Source: Microbacterium sp. SA39 (GTDB lineage Bacteria > Actinomycetota > Actinomycetes > Actinomycetales > Microbacteriaceae). From it: a DNA stretch of 47,884 nt. Each line of letters starts with the position of its first letter. Within the stretch, counting starts at the first letter, position 1. Below, one piece after another: positions 42,824 to 47,884 of this stretch. The notes beneath the pieces are model-generated. The model saw nothing but the letters and a program-made list of their open reading frames with translations, was not told where the DNA came from and did no database searches. The stretch lies in the NCBI RefSeq assembly GCF_000967865.1, contig NZ_JXRU01000020.1:1-47884 (forward strand). The letters are read 5' to 3'. Position numbers and translations under genes: made by a program.

Positions 42824-42841
42824 GGGTCGTTTCCTCTCGTG

Positions 42842-42874
42842 CGGCACGTGCTGAGTGCCGTTGATTCGAGCCTA
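42842..42874 (-). promoter_or_regulatory. Promoter and leader hairpin of the ABC operon
   Basis: TAGGCT on the minus strand (42869-42874) gives an expected start near 42862. The leader then contains CGGCAC (42842-42847) and GTGCCG (42855-42860), a 6-bp inverted repeat around a 7-base loop, just before the ribosome binding site. It may be an operator or a translational hairpin. Confidence 0.4.
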
Positions 42875-42915
42875 GAGATGGGGGGCGGCATCCGGGGCGG
42901 GTGCGGAACGAATCG

Positions 42916-43854
42916 TCACAATCCGGAGCCGGTGGAAGGGTCCGCTGCCGCGGATGCGATCAGGTCGGCGAGGGCGGCCGGCGCCGTCTCCTGCACGTTG
43001 TGCGTCGCGTCGAGCGTGACGAGGCGTGCCGTGGGTGCGCGACGCTGCAGTTCGGCGGCATCCGACTCGCTGACGAAGCCGCGCGCCGCGCGCACCAGCG
43101 TCAGCGGCGCGCGCACCGCGGCCAGATCGTCCCAGCCGGTCTCATGCAGCACGGAGGGCGCGGACGACGAGCCGGGGTCGTGCGCCGCGAGGGCCTGCGC
43201 GGCGAGGTGAGCGAAGTGGTGCTTCCATTCGACTCGTCCGTCGTCACGCACACGCGTGTTCAGGAAGACGCCGCGTTCCGTATCGGGTCGCGTGCCGCCG
43301 AACCCGAGCGACATAGCCTTGTCGACGAGTTCGTCGCGTGTCGCGAAATCGGTCGGCCCCTCGTAGAAGGCGCGGAGCGCCGCCGGTCCCGCGCTGACGT
43401 CGATGCCGGGGGTGATGTCGACGATCACGAGCTCTGCGACGAGGTCGGGGCGGGCCGCGGCGAGGGCTGCTCCGGTGAGCCCGCCGAGAGACTGGCCGAC
43501 GATGATCTGCGGCTGGGTGGTCCACGCGTCAAGGGCGGCGGCGACGTCAGCGGCGAGCGTGCGCGGGGTGTAGTCCGCGTCGGGGCGCCAGGACGAGTCG
43601 CCGTGGCCGGCGAGGTCGATCGCGAGCAGAGGCTGCTGGAGGGCGAGGGACGTGGTGTCCCAGGTGTGCGCATTGAGTCCGGCGCCGTGGAGCAGGGTGA
43701 CCCGCGGTTCGTCGGAGCCGAAGCGCAGTGCGCTGACCGTGCGGCCGTCCGCGAGGGTCAGCGCGACCCGCTCCACGGGAGGGAGGGGCACGCCCAGAGC
43801 GTCGGCCTGCGCGGGAAGATAGCTGAACTCGGTGATGTCGATCGCCACCTCCAC
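42916..43854 (-). CDS. Alpha/beta hydrolase
   Basis: A 312-residue alpha/beta hydrolase: the oxyanion HGAGLNAHTW (56-65), nucleophile Ser122 in VGQSLGGLTG, VIVDITPGID and the histidine motif DATHNVQETAP near the C-terminus. Start GTG 43854 has GAGGAG upstream. The last residues PSTGSGL come from CCTTCCACCGGCTCCGGATTGTGA-like DNA, which resembles another short repeat I recall from these genomes (CCTTCGACAGGCTCAGG). Substrate is unknown. Confidence 0.88.
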   Translation of the reverse strand: MEVAIDITEFSYLPAQADALGVPLPPVERVALTLADGRTVSALRFGSDEPRVTLLHGAGLNAHTWDTTSLALQQPLLAIDLAGHGDSSWRPDADYTPRTLAADVAAALDAWTTQPQIIVGQSLGGLTGAALAAARPDLVAELVIVDITPGIDVSAGPAALRAFYEGPTDFATRDELVDKAMSLGFGGTRPDTERGVFLNTRVRDDGRVEWKHHFAHLAAQALAAHDPGSSSAPSVLHETGWDDLAAVRAPLTLVRAARGFVSESDAAELQRRAPTARLVTLDATHNVQETAPAALADLIASAAADPSTGSGL

Positions 43855-43895
43855 ATTCTGCTCCTCGGATTCATCGCGACGAAATCTCGGCGGAA

Positions 43896-43901
43896 TATCA
43901 T
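43896..43901 (+). promoter_or_regulatory. Leaderless promoter -10 (TATCAT) of the AhpD-like gene
   Basis: TATCAT ends exactly 6 nt before ATG 43908. A GGAGGG also lies directly before the ATG, but too close for normal use. Confidence 0.5.
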
Positions 43902-43907
43902 GGAGGG

Positions 43908-44384
43908 ATGAGTGAGACGCGCGTGCACCTTTCCAAGACCGAGCCGGCGGCGTATCAGGCGCTGGATGCCTTCGCGCGGACGGTCGGGGATATCTGCGCC
44001 GCGAACGGCATCGACGATCGCCTCAAGGAGATCGTGATGATCCGCTGCTCTCAGCTCAACGGATGCAGCTACTGCGCTCGCCTCCACGTGGACCGTGCTC
44101 TCAAGGCGGGCCTCGACACCGACACGATCACGCAGATCCCCACCTGGCGGGAGAGCGGCGTGTTCAGCGATCGGGAGCGCGCAGCGCTCGAACTCGCCGA
44201 GGCCTTCACCTTCATCGCAGAGGACGGCGTCTCCGATGAGGTGTACGACCTGGTCGGCAGTGTCTTCACCGAGAAGGAGTACGCGGCCCTGAGCTGGGCC
44301 TGCATCTCGATCAACGCGTTCAACCGCGTGGTGATCGCCGGACGCTATCCGGTGCCGCCGCGCACCCCGCAGGCGCAGGCATGA
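43908..44384 (+). CDS. Carboxymuconolactone decarboxylase family protein (AhpD-like)
   Basis: A 158-residue CMD-family protein with the AhpD-type redox motif C53-SY-C56-ARLH60 in NGCSYCARLHVDRALKAG, and VFSDRERAALELAEAFTF plus NAFNRVVIAGRYP. Proteins with this motif are alkylhydroperoxidase-like thiol peroxidases. No AhpC is adjacent. The next gene, a phosphatase, overlaps by ATGA. Confidence 0.9.
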   Translation: MSETRVHLSKTEPAAYQALDAFARTVGDICAANGIDDRLKEIVMIRCSQLNGCSYCARLHVDRALKAGLDTDTITQIPTWRESGVFSDRERAALELAEAFTFIAEDGVSDEVYDLVGSVFTEKEYAALSWACISINAFNRVVIAGRYPVPPRTPQAQA

Positions 44385-45091
44385 CGATCCTCGACGTCGA
44401 CGGCGTCAACAACGTTCGCGACGTCGGCGGCATCCCCACGGCCCGTGGCCGGATCCGCTCCGGTGTGCTCCTGAGGTCGGGACAGCTGTCGAACGCGACG
44501 ACCGCCGGCGTCAGCGCGATCCGAAGCACGGTGCGGCACATCGTCGACCTGCGCGACGGCGAGGAGGTCGCCGCGGAGCCGACGGAGATCGAGGGGCCGG
44601 ACACGACGCATCTGCCCCTCTTCCTCGGCTCGGTGCGTTCGTTCTTCGAGAACGACACGAGTCTGGACGACCTGTATCTGCACCTCCTCGAGGAGAGCGG
44701 CGAGCGGCTCGTCGACGCGATCCGGATCATCGCCGCGGGCCAGCCGACTCTGGTGCACTGCACCGTCGGCAAGGACCGGACAGGCGTGACCGTCGCCCTC
44801 GCCCTGTCCGCCGTCGGTGCGGATCGAGAAGCCGTGATCGCCGACTACGCGCTCACGGAGTCTCAGCTGCCCGCGCAGCGCTCGCAGCGCATCGCGGAGT
44901 ACCTTCGCGCGCAGCATCCGGAAGCCCTCCATGCTGTCGCCCTCGCCACGCAGTCACCGGCACCTGTGATGCGGCGATTGCTGGAGCAGGTCGACGAGCG
45001 CTGGGGCTCGGCGGCCGGGTATCTTCGGGCGAACGGGATGACGGACGACGAGCTCGCCGCTCTGCAGAGGGCACTGGTCGAGGAAGGTTAG
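44381..45091 (+). CDS. Tyrosine-protein phosphatase (PtpB-like)
   Basis: A 236-residue tyrosine phosphatase with the P-loop VHCTVGKDRTGVTVAL (Cys127, Arg133), the HCxxGKDRTG form of M. tuberculosis PtpB and related phosphatases. It opens with NVRDVGGIPTARGRIRSGVLLRSGQL. Its expected targets are protein phosphotyrosine or phosphoinositides. No signal peptide. Its stop codon lies inside the iron-box-like palindrome of the next gene. Confidence 0.92.
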   Translation: MTILDVDGVNNVRDVGGIPTARGRIRSGVLLRSGQLSNATTAGVSAIRSTVRHIVDLRDGEEVAAEPTEIEGPDTTHLPLFLGSVRSFFENDTSLDDLYLHLLEESGERLVDAIRIIAAGQPTLVHCTVGKDRTGVTVALALSAVGADREAVIADYALTESQLPAQRSQRIAEYLRAQHPEALHAVALATQSPAPVMRRLLEQVDERWGSAAGYLRANGMTDDELAALQRALVEEG

Positions 45092-45101
45092 GCAAGCCTT
45101 C
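45083..45101. promoter_or_regulatory. Candidate IdeR/DtxR iron box
   Basis: GAAGGTTAGGCAAGCCTTC matches 15 of 19 positions of the DtxR/IdeR consensus TWAGGTTAGSCTWACCTWA (my alignment by eye) and has outer arms GAAGG/CCTTC. It lies 8 bases before the TAGCAT -10 (45110-45115), where binding would block RNA polymerase. Confidence 0.6.
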
Positions 45102-45109
45102 ACTTGGTG

Positions 45110-45115
45110 TAGCAT
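45110..45115 (+). promoter_or_regulatory. -10 box (TAGCAT) of the SIP-domain gene
   Basis: TAGCAT ends 9 nt before ATG 45125, giving a very short leader. The upstream palindrome covers the -35 region. Confidence 0.5.
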
Positions 45116-45124
45116 GGGATCACC

Positions 45125-45595
45125 ATGAACACCTCCCTCGAGCTCCGCAGCACGCGCGCCGCACGCCGCGCCGCGCGTCGCCGTGCGCACCACCTGGTGA
45201 CGGCTGACGAGCACTCGCTCGCCGACCTCGAGATGTTCCTGGCCACGCTTCCGCTCTGCGCTTCCGGGCGTATCTTCATCGAGGTGCCCGAGGTCTCCGA
45301 TATCGGCGTGATCGACGCTCCCGGTCGCATGACGGTCACCTGGCTGGCACGCGGACAGCGGTCGGGCACCCCGGGCTCCGGTCGTTCGTGCGCGCCTGGT
45401 CAGGCGCTGGCACGCGCCACGTGCGCGTGGGCCGACGAGATGATGTGCGATGACGAGATCGAGACGCACGTCACGTTGCTCGGCGGCTACCTCGGCACGG
45501 CGGACATCGTGGATCACCTGACGACGGCGCTCGACGTCGAGCCTTCGCGGATCCAGGCGCCTGAGCGCTTCGGCCTGTTGCCGACCGACCGCTGA
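45125..45595 (+). CDS. SIP-domain (siderophore-interacting) protein, stand-alone domain
   Basis: 156 residues. After a basic N-terminus (LRSTRAARRAARRRAHHL), the body resembles the C-terminal half of siderophore-interacting ferric reductases: VTADEHSLADLEMFLATLP, GRIFIEVPEVSDIG, GRMTVTWLARG and WADEMMCDDEIETHVTLLGGYLG. The FAD-binding half is absent, so this is a truncated or specialised form. The iron-box-like site upstream supports a role in iron supply. Activity is unknown. Confidence 0.75.
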   Translation: MNTSLELRSTRAARRAARRRAHHLVTADEHSLADLEMFLATLPLCASGRIFIEVPEVSDIGVIDAPGRMTVTWLARGQRSGTPGSGRSCAPGQALARATCAWADEMMCDDEIETHVTLLGGYLGTADIVDHLTTALDVEPSRIQAPERFGLLPTDR

Positions 45596-45627
45596 CCACG
45601 CGCCGCTGCCCACGGGCCGGCTGACCT

Positions 45628-46065
45628 TCAGCGCGGGCGGCGCACGTAGTTGCCGTCTTCCAGACCCGCCTCGATCTCGAAGCGATTGCGCAGCGGATCG
45701 CGCCCGGCGAAGAGGTACAGCACCGGCATCAGGAATCCGTAGCGCAGCCACTGCTCCTTATGGATCGCCTCGTGACGCAGCACCGCATCGGTCGGTCGAG
45801 AGTCCCCGGTCAGGAAGCAGCCGCCGACGCAGACGCCACCGCGGTTGAAGGTCCAGTTCGGCATGCCCTGGAAGATCCAGAGACCCGCTCGTCGCTCGAC
45901 CGGACCCGTGCTCCACAGTGATCCCCAGAGCCAGCCCACGGCGGTTCCCCACCAGTATCCGACCCGGCTGATCGGAGAACGCAGCAGGAACGCGGGGATG
46001 CGCCGGTCGAAGCGGCGTCCCCGGGCGAGTACGGCATCCGCGGCCGATCGCCAGTCCGCGCTCAT
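45628..46065 (-). CDS. Membrane-associated protein with HExxH motif
   Basis: A 145-residue protein with a tryptophan-rich hydrophobic segment (GYWWGTAVGWLWGSLW, about 37-52), then a domain with LRHEAIHKEQW (H98-E99-AI-H102) and FEIEAG (E130/E132), a layout like a small zincin metalloprotease with a downstream acidic ligand. A second hydrophobic stretch (FLMPVLYLFAG, about 111-121) follows. ATG 46065 overlaps the arginase-family stop by ATGA. No family is recognised, so proteolysis is inference. Confidence 0.75.
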   Translation of the reverse strand: MSADWRSAADAVLARGRRFDRRIPAFLLRSPISRVGYWWGTAVGWLWGSLWSTGPVERRAGLWIFQGMPNWTFNRGGVCVGGCFLTGDSRPTDAVLRHEAIHKEQWLRYGFLMPVLYLFAGRDPLRNRFEIEAGLEDGNYVRRPR

Positions 46066-46865
46066 GCGACGGCTCCGACGAGGCGCAGAAGGGCGCCGAG
46101 GTCGTCGACGGCGTCGGCAGGAGAGCGCGGTGCGAATCCGGAGATCGTGGCCCCGGCGAGCGGGAACTGTTCGCGGAGCCGGCGAATCGCCGCACTCAGA
46201 ACCGCGGGCGAGACTCCGAACGGGGCAGCGGATGACACCCCGGCGAGGTCCGACGGGTCGAGCACGTCGACGTCGATGTGCACCCACACGCGCGAGGCGC
46301 CGGTGGCACGCACAGCCTCTGCCAGCGCATCGGGCTGCGCCAGGTCGTTCACGGAGAGCTGCGTCACGGATGCGAGCGGCTCGACCTCGGCGTCTTCCAG
46401 ATCGCGCATGCCGACGGCCACGACGCGGTCAGGCCGGATGCCGGGGGAGAGCGTGAGCTGCGGTTCGCCCTCGCCGAGCACCGCTCGCAGCGCCATCCCG
46501 GAGAACGCGCCGGAGGGCGAGGTCTCCGGCGTATGCATGTCGCCGTGCGCGTCGCACCACACGACGGCGAGGTCGTCCGTCCCCCCGGGCAGGGCAGCGA
46601 GCGCCGCGACGGTGACGCTGCAGTCGCCGCCGATCACGACCGTGTCGGGGACGAGGTGCTCCCGCAGGAGCTCGCGGGTGCGCAGCAGCGCGCTCAGGCG
46701 ACGGACGCCCGTGCCGAGCGATTCACCGGCCTCGACGGGAACATCGAGCACGGTCGTGGCTGCGCGCGGGAGGTCACCGGCGATGGCCGAGGCGCCGTCG
46801 ATGAGGAGCATCGCACGCGGTGCGGGCGAGCCCTGCCACTGCGGAACGACGAGGAATCGCACCAT
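46062..46865 (-). CDS. Arginase family protein with altered first metal ligand
   Basis: A 267-residue ureohydrolase-fold protein. Metal motifs are VIGGDCSVTV (Cys82 where arginases and agmatinases have His in GGDHS), WCDAHGDMHTP (D105, H107, D109) and VHIDVDVLDPSDL. Other marks are SGMALRAVLGEG and SGFAPRSPADAVDDLG. It probably hydrolyses a guanidino or formimino compound, or has lost activity. Start ATG 46865 has GAGG upstream. Overlaps the HExxH gene by ATGA. Confidence 0.88.
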   Translation of the reverse strand: MVRFLVVPQWQGSPAPRAMLLIDGASAIAGDLPRAATTVLDVPVEAGESLGTGVRRLSALLRTRELLREHLVPDTVVIGGDCSVTVAALAALPGGTDDLAVVWCDAHGDMHTPETSPSGAFSGMALRAVLGEGEPQLTLSPGIRPDRVVAVGMRDLEDAEVEPLASVTQLSVNDLAQPDALAEAVRATGASRVWVHIDVDVLDPSDLAGVSSAAPFGVSPAVLSAAIRRLREQFPLAGATISGFAPRSPADAVDDLGALLRLVGAVA

Positions 46866-46886
46866 GGGTTGCCTCCGAGGAGAAAG

Positions 46887-46925
46887 CGCTGATGCCCCGG
46901 ACTCGCAGTGTCCGGGGCATCAGCG
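46887..46925 (-). terminator. Hairpin terminator after pspA
   Basis: A 16-bp perfect stem, CGCTGATGCCCCGGAC (46887-46902) with its complement at 46910-46925, and a TCGCAGT loop. Read on the minus strand, downstream of pspA, it is followed by CTTTCTCC. Confidence 0.75.
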
Positions 46926-46932
46926 GGGTGAG

Positions 46933-47673
46933 TCAGGAGCCTTCGATGGCCTGGCGCGGTGCCGATCCGCCGGCCTTGAGCTCCGCAAGGCGAGCCTCGA
47001 CCTCGGTCAGCTCACCGAGGTCTTCCAGGCTCTCGAACTGTGAGTCGAGGCTGGATGCCGCGAGCTCGATCTTGCCCTGGGCGAGCGCCTCCTGGCGGCG
47101 GACCTTGTCTTCGAAGCGTCCGAGTTCGCTGGTGGGGTCGAGGACGTTGATCGAGCCGACCGCGTCCTGCACCTTGGTCTGCGCTTCGGCGACCTTGGCG
47201 CGGGCGAGGAGTTCGCTGCGCTTGTTCTTCAGCTCGCCGAGCTTCTCCTTCATGCCGTTGAGGCCGCTCTTCAGCTTGTCGACGATCTCGGTCTGAGAAG
47301 CGATCGTCGGCTCAGCACCGCGAGCTTCGCGCTCGGCGCTGATCTGGCGCTGCAGAGCGATCTTGGCGAGGTTGTCGAACTTGTCGGCATCCGCCGGGTT
47401 GGTCGCACGCACATCGTCGGCCTTGCGGCTGGCGGCGAGGGCCTTGTTGCCCCATTCCGTCGCCGCCTGGACGTCTTCTTCGTGATCGCGCTCGAGCAGG
47501 CGCAGGTTGCCGATGGTCTCGGCGATCGCGGACTCGGCGTCGGCGATGCTGTTCGTGTAGTCGCGGACGAGCTGGTCGATCATCTTCTGCGGGTCTTCCG
47601 CGGAATCGAGCAGCGAGTTGATGTTCGCGCGGACGAGGGTCGAGATACGTCCGAAGATGGACTGCTTGGTCAT
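46933..47673 (-). CDS. pspA: PspA/IM30 family protein
   Basis: A 246-residue ESCRT-III-like membrane-stress protein, almost all coiled coil. It starts TKQSIFGRISTLVRANINSLLDSAEDPQKMIDQLVRDY, the typical amphipathic first helix and the DP turn before helix 2. The tail is NVLDPTSELGRFEDKVRRQEALAQGK, then LGELTEVEARLAELK. It binds damaged membrane and helps seal it. ATG 47673 has AAAGGAA upstream. The preceding gene on this strand is the Gly/Ser-rich-tailed partial gene. Confidence 0.93.
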   Translation of the reverse strand: MTKQSIFGRISTLVRANINSLLDSAEDPQKMIDQLVRDYTNSIADAESAIAETIGNLRLLERDHEEDVQAATEWGNKALAASRKADDVRATNPADADKFDNLAKIALQRQISAEREARGAEPTIASQTEIVDKLKSGLNGMKEKLGELKNKRSELLARAKVAEAQTKVQDAVGSINVLDPTSELGRFEDKVRRQEALAQGKIELAASSLDSQFESLEDLGELTEVEARLAELKAGGSAPRQAIEGS

Positions 47674-47731
47674 GCGTGGTTCCTTTCAGAGGGACGGAGT
47701 CGTGGGCCTGGAATGGTTGTCGTCGTCTGGA

Positions 47732-47884
47732 TCAGAAGCGCCTGCCTCCGGATCGTCCGCTGCGGCCGCTGCTGCCGCGAGAGCTGCTCCGCGAACTGCT
47801 GCGGGAGCCGCCGCCGAAGCCGGAACTGCGGTAACCGCCACCCCCTCCGGAGCGCCAGCCGCTGCTGCGCGACGAGCCGCCGCC
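47732..47884 (-). CDS. Gly/Ser/Arg-rich C-terminal tail, probable TPM-domain protein (5' end outside window)
   Basis: 50 codons in frame from the window edge to TGA 47732-47734, encoding a low-complexity tail (GWRSGGGGGYRSSGFGGGSR, then SSSRSSSRGSSGRSGRSGGRRF). TPM-domain proteins of this family often end in such a tail and precede pspA in an operon. The TPM domain itself is outside the window, so the call rests on tail composition and neighbourhood. Confidence 0.55.
   Translation of the reverse strand, partial: GGGSSRSSGWRSGGGGGYRSSGFGGGSRSSSRSSSRGSSGRSGRSGGRRF

Overview
The window is about 48 kb of GC-rich, densely coding DNA from an actinobacterium, most likely family Microbacteriaceae and plausibly Microbacterium. 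This rests on gene content and base composition, not on a 16S gene. Supporting features are a fused E2-E1 2-oxoglutarate decarboxylase (kgd), a WhiB protein, a SigH/RsrA-type sigma/anti-sigma pair, the PdtaS kinase, GuaB1, an IdeR/DtxR-like operator, and many leaderless genes (a TANNNT box exactly 6 nt before an ATG or GTG start). No rRNA, tRNA, phage, IS element or CRISPR array was seen. Every intergenic gap is shorter than 300 bases.

Layout. 1-1929: a truncated coiled-coil gene and a PadR regulator. 2119-6215: secA and an alanine-type aminotransferase. 6139-9493: a poorly understood cassette (CpaE/ParA-like ATPase, SAF membrane protein, BldC-like HTH, a possible tandem Sm-fold protein, Rv3235-family protein). 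9518-11317: pdtaS and whiB, convergent around a perfect hairpin. 11553-17142: a small membrane protein, the aroA-rsgA-bcp operon, sigH-rsrA and an Eis-like acetyltransferase. From memory, secA, Rv3235, pdtaS, whiB1, rsgA, aroA and sigH also lie together in Mycobacterium tuberculosis (about Rv3213c-Rv3240c), so this half looks like an old conserved block.

17218-25050: kgd, guaB1 and two tandem CNNM/CorC-type membrane proteins. 25124-28648: an old yellow enzyme divergent from NAD(P)H-hydrate dehydratase, a polytopic membrane protein and a thiamine-binding-fold protein. 28793-31027: a small membrane protein, an MFS exporter and a Nudix hydrolase. 31050-34728: metX and metY (direct sulfhydrylation route to methionine) flanking a membrane-anchored EEP-fold protein. 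34940-37728: a Tat-type secreted protein, an SDR, ung and a GNAT. 37863-42823: a complete five-gene peptide/nickel-type ABC importer. 42916-47884: an alpha/beta hydrolase, an AhpD-like protein, a tyrosine phosphatase, an iron-box-preceded SIP-domain protein, an HExxH membrane protein overlapping an arginase-family gene, pspA, and the tail of a Gly/Ser-rich protein probably of the TPM-domain family.

Most of the window is ordinary core chromosome. The most interesting candidate is upstream of the first CNNM/CorC gene: a near-leaderless 22-codon leader ORF starting M-D-D-P-P, with six prolines. Its stop overlaps the start of the transporter gene (TGATG), and a hairpin covers the transporter's ribosome binding site. 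This resembles the magnesium-sensing MgtL logic, here in front of a probable Mg2+ exporter. Secondary candidates are the 6139-9493 cassette, a possible short leader ORF before secA, and a 24-bp tandem repeat that supplies the stop codon of an ABC ATPase.
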